NCBI RefSeq assembly: GCF_003850565.1
Contig: NZ_CP027706.1
Span: 1,116,001-1,180,000, forward strand
DNA: 64,000 nt
Origin: Pseudomonas sessilinigenes
Lineage (GTDB): Bacteria; Pseudomonadota; Gammaproteobacteria; Pseudomonadales; Pseudomonadaceae
Direction: 5' to 3'
Numbering within the stretch: the stretch's first letter is position 1; the number at the start of each line of letters is the position of its first letter. The notes beneath the pieces are model-generated. The model did not search any database, was not told the origin of the DNA, and saw only the letters and a program-made list of their open reading frames with translations. The translations under genes were made by a program, and so were the position numbers. Below, one piece after another: positions 21,105 to 30,913 of the stretch.

Positions 21105-21126
21105 TTTTAGTTTATTCGGGCAATAT
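21099..21126 (-). promoter_or_regulatory. Promoter of dauBAR
   Basis: On the minus strand TTGCCC is followed after 16 bp by CATAAT, which lies inside the GTCCATAATGGAC palindrome. The -10 matches consensus at five of six bases; the -35 is weak, as expected for a regulated promoter. The leader to the dauB ATG is about 30 nt. Confidence 0.45.
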
Positions 21127-21132
21127 CCAGGC

Positions 21133-21160
21133 GAAAAAAAACGCAGCCCCAAGGCTGCGT
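21133..21160 (-). terminator. Intrinsic terminator of rhlB
   Basis: ACGCAGCC (21141-21148) and GGCTGCGT (21153-21160) form a perfect 8-bp stem with a 4-nt loop. Read on the minus strand the stem is followed by a run of seven or more T. Confidence 0.9.
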
Positions 21161-21186
21161 CTTTACTGGGCCAGGTCCGCTTGGAC

Positions 21187-22665
21187 TCAGGCTTGCGGGC
21201 GCTTGCGCTCCACGGCGCGCAGCAGCTCGGTGGGCGGCATTTCGCAACTGATCTTGCGCCCCAGCAGCTCTTCGATCGCTGGCAGCTGGTAGGAGTCGTC
21301 TTCGCCGGCGAAGCTGATGGATACGCCATCGGCGCCGGCCCGGCCGGTCCGGCCGATGCGGTGCACGTAGTCGTCGGGGACTTCCGGCAGGGTGAAGTTG
21401 ATCACGTGGCTGATGCCGTCGATGTGGATGCCGCGGCCGGCGACGTCAGTGGCCACCAGGACCCGGATCTTGCCTTCGCGGAAGCCTTCCAGGGTCTTGA
21501 TCCTTTTGTGCTGCGGCACGTCGCCGGAGAGCTGGGCGGCGTTGACGCCGTCACGCACCAGGCGTTCCTCGATGCGCCGCACTTCATCCTTGCGGTTGGC
21601 GAAGACCATCACCCGCTCCCAGCCGTTGTCGTTGACCAGGTTGTACAGCAGCTTGTACTTGTCGGCACCGGCCACGGCGTAGATGTGCTGCTCGACGTTG
21701 GCGTTGGCGACGTTCTCGGCTTCGATCTCGACGATCGCCGGGTCGGTGGTCCACTGCTTGGCCAGGTTCATCACGTCGTCGGTGAAGGTGGCGGAGAACA
21801 GCAGGGTCTGGCGTTCGCTCTTGGGCGGGGTCTGGCGGATGATCTGCCGCACCTGGGGGATGAAGCCCATGTCGAGCATGCGGTCGGCTTCGTCCAGCAC
21901 CATCACCTCGACCATGTCCAGGTGCACGTCGCCGCGCTGGTTGAAGTCCAGCAGGCGGCCAGGGGTGGCTACCAGGATGTCGCAGTGGCGGGCTTCGAGC
22001 TGCTTGAGCTGCTTGTCGAAGTCCATGCCGCCGACGAAGGTCATCACGTTCAGGCCGGTGTACTTGGTCAGGGCCGCGGCGTCCTTGGCGATCTGCACCA
22101 CCAGTTCCCGGGTCGGCGCGATGACCAGCGCCCGCGGCTCGCCCATGTAGCGTTCCTTGGGCGGCGGGGTCTGCAGCAGCTGGGTGATGATCGAGATCAG
22201 GAACGCGGCGGTCTTGCCGGTGCCGGTCTGGGCGCGACCGATGGCGTCCTTGCCCGCCAGGGTGAAGCCCAGTACCTGGGCCTGGATCGGCGTGCAGTAG
22301 GGGAAACCCAGGTCGTGGATGGCGTGCATCAGTTCCGGGGTGAGCTTGAAGTCGTGGAAGCGGGTCTTGCCTTCCTGGGGCTCGACCACGAAGTCTTCCA
22401 GCTTCCAGGTGCTCACCGGCGGTTTTGGGGCGCGTGGACGACGCTGCTCGGCCTTGGGTTTTTCCGCGCGCGGCGCCTTGGGAGTGGAAGGGGCGGCCGG
22501 TGTGGTCACCGGTTCTTTATTAGTGGCGGTAGCGGGCGCGCTCCGTTCCGGCTGATGGCCGTCATGGCGGCTGCTGGAAGGGGTGATGGGGGCGCTGGGG
22601 CTTGGCGCGCTTGGCTCTGCCTCGCTTTTACCGAAGATTTTCTTGAGTGCTTTGAGCACGGTCAT
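21187..22665 (-). CDS. rhlB: DEAD-box ATP-dependent RNA helicase RhlB
   Basis: RhlB unwinds structured RNA, usually with RNase E in the degradosome. The 492-aa protein has a long Pro/Ala/Lys-rich disordered N-terminus (about 1-85), longer than in enteric RhlB, then the two RecA domains with all motifs: a Q motif ending [42 protein letters not shown] and HRIGRTGR. It lacks the long basic C-terminal tail of RhlE. RhlB versus a close paralogue is judged partly from the dauBAR-rhlB-estB synteny with P. aeruginosa. Confidence 0.88.
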   Translation of the reverse strand: MTVLKALKKIFGKSEAEPSAPSPSAPITPSSSRHDGHQPERSAPATATNKEPVTTPAAPSTPKAPRAEKPKAEQRRPRAPKPPVSTWKLEDFVVEPQEGKTRFHDFKLTPELMHAIHDLGFPYCTPIQAQVLGFTLAGKDAIGRAQTGTGKTAAFLISIITQLLQTPPPKERYMGEPRALVIAPTRELVVQIAKDAAALTKYTGLNVMTFVGGMDFDKQLKQLEARHCDILVATPGRLLDFNQRGDVHLDMVEVMVLDEADRMLDMGFIPQVRQIIRQTPPKSERQTLLFSATFTDDVMNLAKQWTTDPAIVEIEAENVANANVEQHIYAVAGADKYKLLYNLVNDNGWERVMVFANRKDEVRRIEERLVRDGVNAAQLSGDVPQHKRIKTLEGFREGKIRVLVATDVAGRGIHIDGISHVINFTLPEVPDDYVHRIGRTGRAGADGVSISFAGEDDSYQLPAIEELLGRKISCEMPPTELLRAVERKRPQA

Positions 22666-22761
22666 CTCATCAATTGGTTAAGGAATGTACGCCGGCCAGT
22701 GTAATGCAAGAAACGGGCGCGGCGTAGTCTGTTGCTCGCCATGTGAACGACGGGCGGTTTT

Positions 22762-24340
<1,579 letters not shown>

Positions 24341-24354
24341 AGCCGAGACTGACC

Positions 24355-25626
24355 ATGTCCAACCACCAGGCATCCGCCCATACCCCGCCGCCTCCGGAAC
24401 TGCTGATCGACGCCGAGGCCGACGATGAAGAAGTGCAGCAGGCTCCCCCGGTGCTGCGTCGCCCCTGGCTGTTGCTGCTGGGGTTGATCCTGGTGGCGCT
24501 GAACCTGCGGCCGGCGCTGTCGAGCATGGCGCCGCTGCTCAGTGATGTATCGCAGCACCTGGGGCTGTCGGCAGCCAAGGCCGGTTTGCTGACCACCCTG
24601 CCAGTGTTGTGCCTGGGGCTGTTCGCGCCGCTGGCGCCTGTGCTGGCCCGGCGTTTCGGCGCCGAGCGGGTGGTGCTGGGGATCTTGCTGACCCTGGCCC
24701 TGGGCATCGTCGTGCGCAGTTCTTTCGGTGAGGTCGGGGTGTTCGCCGGGAGCATCCTGGCGGGCGCCAGCATCGGGGTGATCGGCGTGTTGCTGCCGGG
24801 TATCGTCAAGCGTGATTTCGCGCGCCATGCCGGGACCATGACCGGGGTCTACACCATGGCCCTGTGCCTGGGCGCCGCCATGGCCGCGGGGGCTACCGTG
24901 CCCTTGAGCCATGCCTTTGGCGACAGCTGGGCCATGGGCCTGGGTTTCTGGGTGTTGCCGGCGCTGGTGGCGGGGGTGTTCTGGCTGCCCCAGGTCGGGC
25001 AGAAGCACGGCGCCCATCATGTGGCTTTTCGTGTACGCGGTCTGTTGCGTGATCGCCTGGCCTGGCAGGTGACCCTGTACATGGGCCTGCAGTCTTCCCT
25101 GGCCTACATCGTGTTCGGCTGGTTGCCGTCGATCCTCATCGGTCGCGGCCTGAGCCCGACCCAGGCGGGACTGGTGCTGTCGGGCTCGGTGATCGTGCAG
25201 TTGATCAGCTCCCTGGCCGCTCCCTGGCTGGCGACCCGGGGCAAGGACCAGCGCCTGGCCATCGTGATCGTCATGCTGATGACCCTGGGTGGCCTGTTCG
25301 GCTGCCTGTATGCACCGCTCGATGGCCTGTGGGGCTGGGCGATCCTGCTGGGCCTGGGCCAGGGCGGTACCTTCAGCCTGGCCCTGACCCTGATCGTGCT
25401 GCGCTCGCGTGATCCTCATGTGGCCGCCAATCTGTCGAGCATGGCCCAGGGCATCGGCTACACCCTGGCCTCCATGGGGCCGTTCGCGGTGGGCCTGGTG
25501 CACGACTGGACCGGGGGCTGGAACGCCGTGGGCTGGATTTTCGCGGTGTTGGGGAGCGGAGCCATCATCGCCGGGCTGGGTGCTGGTCGCGCACTTTATG
25601 TACAGGTGCAGAGCGAAAGAATCTGA
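24355..25626 (+). CDS. CynX/NimT-family MFS transporter
   Basis: The 423-aa protein has a polar N-terminal tail of about 38 residues then 12 predicted membrane helices. LVALNLRPALSSMAPLLSDV at the first helix and the LPGIVKRDFARHAGTMTGVYTM stretch are hallmarks of the CynX/NimT group (cyanate, 2-nitroimidazole and related small molecules). The substrate cannot be read from sequence. It is co-transcribed with the FadR-type regulator and ends at a long hairpin. Confidence 0.87.
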   Translation: MSNHQASAHTPPPPELLIDAEADDEEVQQAPPVLRRPWLLLLGLILVALNLRPALSSMAPLLSDVSQHLGLSAAKAGLLTTLPVLCLGLFAPLAPVLARRFGAERVVLGILLTLALGIVVRSSFGEVGVFAGSILAGASIGVIGVLLPGIVKRDFARHAGTMTGVYTMALCLGAAMAAGATVPLSHAFGDSWAMGLGFWVLPALVAGVFWLPQVGQKHGAHHVAFRVRGLLRDRLAWQVTLYMGLQSSLAYIVFGWLPSILIGRGLSPTQAGLVLSGSVIVQLISSLAAPWLATRGKDQRLAIVIVMLMTLGGLFGCLYAPLDGLWGWAILLGLGQGGTFSLALTLIVLRSRDPHVAANLSSMAQGIGYTLASMGPFAVGLVHDWTGGWNAVGWIFAVLGSGAIIAGLGAGRALYVQVQSERI

Positions 25627-25633
25627 CTGGCCT

Positions 25634-25668
25634 CACTACCGGTATTTACAGGGTAAATGCCGGTAGTG
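25634..25668. terminator. Long stem-loop after the CynX-type gene
   Basis: CACTACCGGTATTTAC (25634-25649) pairs with GTAAATGCCGGTAGTG (25653-25668), a 16-bp stem with one G-T step and a 3-nt loop. It begins 8 bp past the stop and probably terminates the regulator-transporter operon; the T-run is short. Confidence 0.75.
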
Positions 25669-25724
25669 TTCCAGCGGCTTGCGGATTATCGTGCAGGCAT
25701 TCCACGTCCCTTCGGAGTCTGTCC

Positions 25725-26195
25725 ATGAGTGATGCCCATCGCGCCCTGATCAGCGAGTTCTACCAGGCTTTCCAGCGCCTGGATGCCGAGGCCATGAGCG
25801 CCTGCTACACCGAGGATGTGCTGTTCAGCGATCCGGCCTTTGGCGAGCTGCGCGGGCGTGATGCCGGTGATATGTGGCGCATGCTGGCCTCGCGGGCCAA
25901 GGATTTTTCCCTGACATTCGACAGCGTGCATGCCGATGAGCGCAGCGGTGGCGCGCACTGGGTGGCGACCTACCTGTTCAGCCAGACCGGGCGTACCGTG
26001 GTCAATGATATCCAGGCGCGTTTCGTGTTTCGCGACGGCAAGATCTGCGAGCACCACGATCATTTCGACATGTGGCGCTGGGCCCGCCAGGCCCTGGGCA
26101 CCCAAGGCCTTCTGCTGGGCTGGACACCGCTGCTCAAGAATGCCGTGCGCGCCCAGGCGCGCAAGGGTTTGAAGGCCTTCCAGAGCGGTCGCTGA
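25725..26195 (+). CDS. NTF2-like/SnoaL-type protein
   Basis: The 156-aa protein is a cone-shaped NTF2-like domain: a helical start (ALISEFYQAFQRLDAEAMSACYTEDVLFSDPAFGELRGRDA) followed by curved beta strands ending RFVFRDGKICEHHDHFDMWRWARQALG. Many such proteins are ketosteroid-isomerase-like enzymes or small-ligand binders. The function is unknown. It is separated from the transporter operon by a hairpin and from the GIY-YIG gene by 43 bp. Confidence 0.82.
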   Translation: MSDAHRALISEFYQAFQRLDAEAMSACYTEDVLFSDPAFGELRGRDAGDMWRMLASRAKDFSLTFDSVHADERSGGAHWVATYLFSQTGRTVVNDIQARFVFRDGKICEHHDHFDMWRWARQALGTQGLLLGWTPLLKNAVRAQARKGLKAFQSGR

Positions 26196-26238
26196 ATCCA
26201 TCCTCTGTTAAGATCGCGGCTTGTTATCCACAAGCCCG

Positions 26239-26565
26239 ATGCCTTTCGTGACCAGCCCCGATCCGTCCTCCGTCGCTTGCGCCGTGCCACCGGCGCCGGC
26301 CAGCAAACCCTGGTTCGTCTACCTGGTGCGGGCGGCCAATGGCGCCTTGTACTGCGGTATCAGCGACGATCCACAGCGGCGTTTCGCCAAGCATCAAAGC
26401 GGTAAGGGCGCGCGCTTCTTCCTCTCCAGCCCGGCGGTCGCGCTGGTCTACACCGAGGCCTGTCGCGACAAGAGCGAAGCCCTGCGCCAGGAGCGGCTGA
26501 TCAAGAAGCTCAAGAAGAGTGCCAAGGAGTGCCTGGTGGCGGGGGCGGCTGGATCATCAATCTGA
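26239..26565 (+). CDS. GIY-YIG nuclease family protein (YhbQ-like)
   Basis: The 108-aa product has a Pro/Ala-rich N-terminal tail and a single GIY-YIG domain (about 25-100): [19 protein letters not shown] is the motif pair, with RRFAKHQSG (catalytic Arg) and [13 protein letters not shown] (catalytic Glu) following. Relatives such as YhbQ are implicated in DNA processing. I use the ATG at 26239; an in-frame TTG at 26221 is possible. Confidence 0.85.
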   Translation: MPFVTSPDPSSVACAVPPAPASKPWFVYLVRAANGALYCGISDDPQRRFAKHQSGKGARFFLSSPAVALVYTEACRDKSEALRQERLIKKLKKSAKECLVAGAAGSSI

Positions 26566-26585
26566 CTGATGGTTTCCCATCAGTC
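26564..26585. terminator. Hairpin after the GIY-YIG gene
   Basis: GACTGATGG (26564-26572) and CCATCAGTC (26577-26585) form a perfect 9-bp stem with a TTTC loop overlapping the stop codon. No T-run follows, so termination is uncertain. Confidence 0.5.
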
Positions 26586-26652
26586 GAATTCGTAGGTCAT
26601 CGACTGATTGCACGCTAAGCTCAAGCCTCTTTTTCTCATGGCGGAGCCTGGT

Positions 26653-27588
26653 ATGTCAGAGTTGATCCTTCATCACTACTCGACCTCACCCTTTGCGGAG
26701 AAAGCCCGCTTGCTGTTGGGTTTCAAGGGGCTTTCCTGGCGCTCGGTGAAGATCGCCCCGGTGATGCCCAAGCCCGACCTGACCGCGTTGACCGGTGGCT
26801 ATCGCAAGACTCCGGTGCTGCAGGTCGGGGCCGACGTCTATTGCGATACGGCCATGATCGCCCGGCGCCTGGAGCAGGAAAAAGCCAGCCCGGCGCTGTT
26901 TCCCGAGGGCCAGGAGCTGACCAGCGCGACCTTCGCCGCCTGGGCCGACTCGACGGTGTTCCAGCATGCGGTGACCCTGGTGTTCCAGCCTGAATCGGCC
27001 GCGGTGCGTTTCGGCAAGCTGCCGCCGGAGGCGCGCAAGGCGTTCATGGCCGACCGGGCCGGGCTGTTCAGTGGCGGCAGTGCCAGCCGGGTACCCCTGG
27101 AGCAGGCCAGGCACCAATGGCCGACCTTCATGGCGCGCCTGGAGCAGCAGTTGCAACGCGAACCGGGGGACTTCCTGTTTGGCCAGCCGTCGATCGCCGA
27201 CATTTCCATGGCTCACCCCCTGTGGTTCCTCAAGGGCACCCCGGTGACTGCGCCGCTGGTGGATGAATACCCGGCGGTCGCCGCCTGGCTGGCCCGGGTG
27301 CTGGATTTCGGCCACGGCGCCTCCAGCGAGATGAGCGCCGAAGAGGCCCTGGCGGTGGCGCACGCCGCCACACCGGCACCGCTGCCCCAGGAGGCTTTCG
27401 TCGATCCCAATGGTTTCAAGGCCGGCCAGCAGGTGGTGATTGCCGCGACCGACTATGGGGTCGATCCGGTGGCCGGGGAGTTGCTGTTCGCCGGGAGCGA
27501 AGAGCTGATCCTGCGTCGCGAGGACCCGCGCGCCGGTGTGGTGCACGTGCACTTCCCGCGCCTGGGGTTTGGCATCCAGGCCCAGTGA
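26653..27588 (+). CDS. Glutathione S-transferase family protein with extra C-terminal domain
   Basis: The 311-aa protein has an N-terminal thioredoxin-like GST domain (about 1-80; ILHHYSTSPFAEKARLLLGFKGL, then GGYRKTPVLQVGADVYCDTAMIARRLE with the cis-Pro and glutathione-binding acid), a helical GST C domain (about 90-215), and about 70 further residues (FVDPNGFKAGQQVVIAATDYG onward) forming a small beta-rich domain that ordinary 200-220-aa GSTs lack. The ATG at 26653 follows GGAG closely. The gene converges on the glutaredoxin gene with 16 bp between stops. Confidence 0.85.
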   Translation: MSELILHHYSTSPFAEKARLLLGFKGLSWRSVKIAPVMPKPDLTALTGGYRKTPVLQVGADVYCDTAMIARRLEQEKASPALFPEGQELTSATFAAWADSTVFQHAVTLVFQPESAAVRFGKLPPEARKAFMADRAGLFSGGSASRVPLEQARHQWPTFMARLEQQLQREPGDFLFGQPSIADISMAHPLWFLKGTPVTAPLVDEYPAVAAWLARVLDFGHGASSEMSAEEALAVAHAATPAPLPQEAFVDPNGFKAGQQVVIAATDYGVDPVAGELLFAGSEELILRREDPRAGVVHVHFPRLGFGIQAQ

Positions 27589-27604
27589 CCTGCTGCCAAG
27601 GCCG

Positions 27605-27958
27605 CTACTTGGGCAGGGCGGCCATGATGGCGTCGGGGTCGTAGGTGCGGATCAGGGTACCGTTGACGTCCAGGATCGGAATCCCGGCGCCGCCCAGGTC
27701 GATGTAGGCCTGGCGCGCGCTGGGGTCTTTCTCGATATCGAACTCCCGATAGGGAATGCCCTTCTGGTCGAGAAAGCGCCGGGTGGCCTTGCAGTAGCCG
27801 CACCAGTCGGTGGCGTACAGCACCACCCTGGCCTGGCTGCGGGTGGTCTCGGAGACCGCCGCGCCAGGATCGAACAATCGCTCGATCTTGCCCCAATGCT
27901 GGTAGAGCACCACCACCAGCAGGATCAGCAGGAACTTCTTCAAGACCCCCTGGAGCAT
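27605..27958 (-). CDS. Membrane-anchored glutaredoxin-like protein
   Basis: The 117-aa product starts with a hydrophobic anchor (about 5-20, VLKKFLLILLVVVLY) and carries a thioredoxin-fold domain with an ATDWCGYCKATRRFL active site (CxxC) and cis-Pro in AGIPILDVNG. The CGYC motif indicates a dithiol glutaredoxin/NrdH-like reductant; the anchor suggests a membrane location. It starts inside the yejK stop (TGATG), so the two are co-translated. Confidence 0.85.
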   Translation of the reverse strand: MLQGVLKKFLLILLVVVLYQHWGKIERLFDPGAAVSETTRSQARVVLYATDWCGYCKATRRFLDQKGIPYREFDIEKDPSARQAYIDLGGAGIPILDVNGTLIRTYDPDAIMAALPK

Positions 27959-28962
27959 CAGTTGCGACGCTTGAGCTGGTCGGTCAACTGGGTGGGCAGG
28001 CCCTTGATGATCAGGGTCCCGGCTTCTTCGTCGTACTCGATCTTCGAACCCAGCAGGTGGGCCTCGAAGCTGATGGACAGGCCTTCGGCGCGGCCGGTGA
28101 AGCGGCGGAACTGGTTGAGGGTGCGCTTGTCTGCCGGGATTTCCGGTGACAGGCCGTAGTCCTTGTTGCGGATGTGGTCGTAGAACGCCTTCGGCCGGTC
28201 TTCGTCGATCAACTCCGACAGCTCTTCCAGGCCCACCGGTTCGCCGAGTTTGGCCTGGCTGCTGGCGTAGTCCACCAGGGCCTTGGTCTTCTCCCGCGCC
28301 GAATCTTCGGGCAGGTCCTCGCTTTCGACGAAGTCGCTGAAGGCCTTGAGCAGGGTACGGGTTTCGCCCGGGCCGTCGACACCTTCCTGGCAACCGATGA
28401 AGTCGCGGAAGTATTCCGAAACCTTCTTGCCGTTCTTGCCCTTGATGAACGAGATGTACTGCTTGGACTGCTTGTTGTTCTGCCACTCGGAGACGTTGAT
28501 CCGCGCCGCCAGGTGCAGTTGGCCCAGATCCAGGTGACGGGAGGGCGTCACGTCCAGCTGGTCGGTCACCGCCACGCCTTCGCTGTGGTGCAGCAAGGCG
28601 ATGGCCAGGTAGTCGGTCATGCCTTGTTGATAGTGGGCGAACAGCACGTGACCGCCCACCGACAGGTTGGATTCTTCCATCAGCTTTTGCAGGTGCTCCA
28701 CCGCCACCCGGCTGAAGGCGGTGAAGTCCTGGCCGCCATCGAGGTACTCCTTCAGCCAGCCGCTGAAGGGAAAGGCACCGGATTCCGGATGGAACAGACC
28801 CCAGGCCTTGCCCTGCTTGGCGTTATAGCTTTCGTTGAGGTCGGCGAGCATGTTTTCGATGGCCGCGGACTCTGCCAGCTCCGAGTCGCGGGCGTGCAGG
28901 ACGGCGGGGCTGCCGTCGGGTTTCTTGTCGATCAGGTGGACGATGCAATGACGGATCGGCAT
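27958..28962 (-). CDS. yejK: Nucleoid-associated protein YejK/NdpA
   Basis: YejK (NdpA) family proteins are abundant and associate with the nucleoid. The 334-aa protein from ATG 28962 ([17 protein letters not shown]) matches the usual length of about 335. Family blocks include [75 protein letters not shown] and the C-terminal [17 protein letters not shown]. An upstream in-frame start at 29025 is less conserved. Confidence 0.92.
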   Translation of the reverse strand: MPIRHCIVHLIDKKPDGSPAVLHARDSELAESAAIENMLADLNESYNAKQGKAWGLFHPESGAFPFSGWLKEYLDGGQDFTAFSRVAVEHLQKLMEESNLSVGGHVLFAHYQQGMTDYLAIALLHHSEGVAVTDQLDVTPSRHLDLGQLHLAARINVSEWQNNKQSKQYISFIKGKNGKKVSEYFRDFIGCQEGVDGPGETRTLLKAFSDFVESEDLPEDSAREKTKALVDYASSQAKLGEPVGLEELSELIDEDRPKAFYDHIRNKDYGLSPEIPADKRTLNQFRRFTGRAEGLSISFEAHLLGSKIEYDEEAGTLIIKGLPTQLTDQLKRRN

Positions 28963-29356
28963 GGGCTTCTCGGCTGGTTTGAGGGGGAGGGCGGGCTCCC
29001 CGAAAAAGTGCCCAGTGTACCGCACCCACTGGTTTTGGCGGGGCTCGCCGGGCGATGAACGGCTTGTCGGTGCAGCTTATGCACTTTTTTACCGATTTAG
29101 AGCAATAAAGCTGACCAAATGGCTAGGTAGAGGCGGATATTTCCCCGTCTGTGTGCTAGTTTTGCCCCGTCTTACGCGGTGTCTCTGCGTTAAGCGTGCA
29201 GTCAGCATTTGTCGGGTCGAACCAAACCCAGATTTCGGTATCTATAACCCCGATCCGTCGTGGTTGTAACCGGGGTGCCAGATCCACAAGATCTGGCTCG
29301 ATGGCTGACACTGCACTCTGCAATCCAAATGAATTTGATAGGGAAGGAACACCATA
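28963..29356. other. Intergenic region with divergent yejK and HU promoters
   Basis: About 390 bp without a gene. The yejK side is GC-rich. Towards the HU gene it becomes A/T-richer and carries a perfect 7-bp hairpin (CCAGATC-CACAA-GATCTGG, 29278-29296) and an ACCCCG/CGGGGT pairing (about 29248-29276), so the HU mRNA probably has a folded leader. GGAAGGA precedes the HU start. No RNA gene is recognised. Confidence 0.5.
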
Positions 29357-29638
29357 ATGGCTATTACTAAAGACCAACTGATCGCCGATATCGCTGAAGC
29401 TATCGACGCGCCGAAAACCACCGCGCGTAACGCCCTGGATCAACTGGCCCAGATCGTTGCTGATCAATTGGAAAATGGCGGCGAAATCACTCTGCCAGGT
29501 ATCGGCAAGCTGAAAGTGACCGAGCGTCCTGCCCGTACTGGCCGTAACCCATCGACTGGCGCTGCCATCGAAATCGCTGCCAAGAAAGTGATCAAGCTGG
29601 TTGTGGCTAAAGGCCTGACCGACGCTGTGAACAAGTAA
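29357..29638 (+). CDS. hupN: HU-family DNA-binding protein (HupN-like)
   Basis: HU dimers bend DNA and organise the nucleoid. The 93-aa protein has the full fold: a helical N-terminus (MAITKDQLIADIAEAIDAPKTTARNALDQLAQIVADQL spans both helices), the beta saddle with LPGIGKLKVTERPARTGRNPSTG (DNA-binding arm with its Pro) and a basic C-terminal helix. Pseudomonads have several HU genes; the neighbourhood (near valS-pepA) fits the HupN copy of P. putida. Symbol is by context only. Codons are strongly biased, as for a highly expressed gene. Confidence 0.85.
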   Translation: MAITKDQLIADIAEAIDAPKTTARNALDQLAQIVADQLENGGEITLPGIGKLKVTERPARTGRNPSTGAAIEIAAKKVIKLVVAKGLTDAVNK

Positions 29639-29650
29639 TACTTGCAGTGA

Positions 29651-29680
29651 AACCGTGCTCAGAGTCTTCCGGGCACGGTT
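29651..29680 (+). terminator. Terminator of the HU gene
   Basis: AACCGTGCTC (29651-29660) pairs with GGGCACGGTT (29671-29680), with one T-G pair, around a 10-nt loop. A short T/G tail follows. It lies 12 bp past the stop. Confidence 0.75.
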
Positions 29681-29733
29681 TGTGTGATACCGACTCACGC
29701 AAGGTGAGTTGTCGCTGAATCCCCCCGCCTCCT

Positions 29734-30759
29734 TCAGTTTTTCCTCGTCCAGCGTTCTTCAGTCCAGGCTTGCTGCTGTGCCTTGTCCTTGAAAGTCCAG
29801 GCAACGAAGCGGCTTTGTTTCTGTCCTTGGGACATCTCCACGACCCGACTTTCCAGGGCGCCGGCTTTTTGCAGTGCGGTTTCGATTGCTGGCAGGTTCG
29901 AGGCTTTTGACACCAGGGTGCTGAACCACAGCACTTGTTGGCCGACACCGGTGCTCTCGCTGATCAGTTGGCTGACAAAGCGGATCTCGCCGCCTTCACA
30001 CCACAGTTCCCGGGCCTGGCCGCCGAAGTTCAACACTGGCAGCTTGCGCTTGGGATCGGCCTTGCCCAGGGCGCGCCATTTGCGCTGGCTGCCGCGGGTG
30101 GCTTCTTCCAGGGAAGAATGGAAGGGTGGGTTGCACAGGGTCAGGTCGAAGCGCTCGGCGCTGTCGAGAAGGCCGTTCAATATCTGCTTTGGATTGCCTT
30201 GTTGGCGCAGGCTGATGGCCTTGTTCAAGCCATTGGCCTGGACGATGGCCTTGGCGGCTGCGAGGGCGGTGCTATCAATGTCCGAGCCAAGGAAATGCCA
30301 GCGATAGTCGCTGTAGCCGATCAGCGGATAGATGCAGTTGGCACCAACGCCGACATCCAGCACCCGCACTGCGGCGCCCCGGGGAATCTCGCCCTGGTTG
30401 TGGTCGGCCAGCAGGTCGGCGAGAAAGTGCACGTAGTCGGCGCGACCAGGCACAGGCGGGCAGAGGAAGTCCGCTGGAATATCCCAGTGGGCGATGCCGT
30501 AGAAGGCCTTGAGCAAGGCGCGGTTGAACACCCGCACGGCGGCCGGGTCGGCGAAGTCGATGCTTTCCTTGCCGTAGGGGTTGAGGATCACGAACTGGCC
30601 CAGTTCCGGGGTGCCCTTGATCAGTTGCGGGAAGTCGTAGCGCCCCTGGTGGCGGTTGCGCGGGTGCAGGCTGGCTTTTTCCCGGGGTGCGGTGGCCTTG
30701 GCAACAATGGCGGGTTTGGGCTTCTTGCGCGGCGGCTTGGGGGTATTGGGGGCGGTCAT
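29734..30759 (-). CDS. rlmF: 23S rRNA (adenine-1618-N6)-methyltransferase RlmF
   Basis: RlmF uses S-adenosylmethionine to methylate A1618 of 23S rRNA. The 341-aa product has a basic Pro/Lys-rich N-terminal tail (about 1-30), then [13 protein letters not shown], the SAM-binding [16 protein letters not shown], and the N6-adenine motif NPPF (in [17 protein letters not shown]), ending with [10 protein letters not shown] take the ATG at 30759; an in-frame start at 30798 would add 13 residues, and neither has a strong ribosome site. Confidence 0.9.
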   Translation of the reverse strand: MTAPNTPKPPRKKPKPAIVAKATAPREKASLHPRNRHQGRYDFPQLIKGTPELGQFVILNPYGKESIDFADPAAVRVFNRALLKAFYGIAHWDIPADFLCPPVPGRADYVHFLADLLADHNQGEIPRGAAVRVLDVGVGANCIYPLIGYSDYRWHFLGSDIDSTALAAAKAIVQANGLNKAISLRQQGNPKQILNGLLDSAERFDLTLCNPPFHSSLEEATRGSQRKWRALGKADPKRKLPVLNFGGQARELWCEGGEIRFVSQLISESTGVGQQVLWFSTLVSKASNLPAIETALQKAGALESRVVEMSQGQKQSRFVAWTFKDKAQQQAWTEERWTRKN

Positions 30760-30799
30760 GGAGGAATGGATTCGGGGCTGGCTCAAATTGGCGGGCATT

Positions 30800-30860
30800 G
30801 TCCCACAAGAGCAGCGGCAAGTTTCAAGCGGTGAGCGACAAGAGAGGAGCGGACAAGCGC
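30800..30860. repeat. AAGC-type repeat remnant between rlmF and valS
   Basis: Units AGCGGCAAG, CAAGCGG, GCGACAAG and GACAAGCGC follow one another with no matching opposite arm. The units match the inverted repeats near 8376 and 33830, so this looks like a half copy. Confidence 0.5.
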
Positions 30861-30862
30861 CA

Positions 30863-30890
30863 TAAAAAAGGGAGGCCCTGTGGGCCTCCC
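30863..30890 (-). terminator. Intrinsic terminator of valS
   Basis: GGGAGGCCC (30870-30878) and GGGCCTCCC (30882-30890) form a perfect 9-bp stem with a 3-nt loop. On the minus strand it is followed by a T-run (30864-30869). Confidence 0.92.
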
Positions 30891-30913
30891 TGTTTGTCTT
30901 GCGCTGATCGCCG

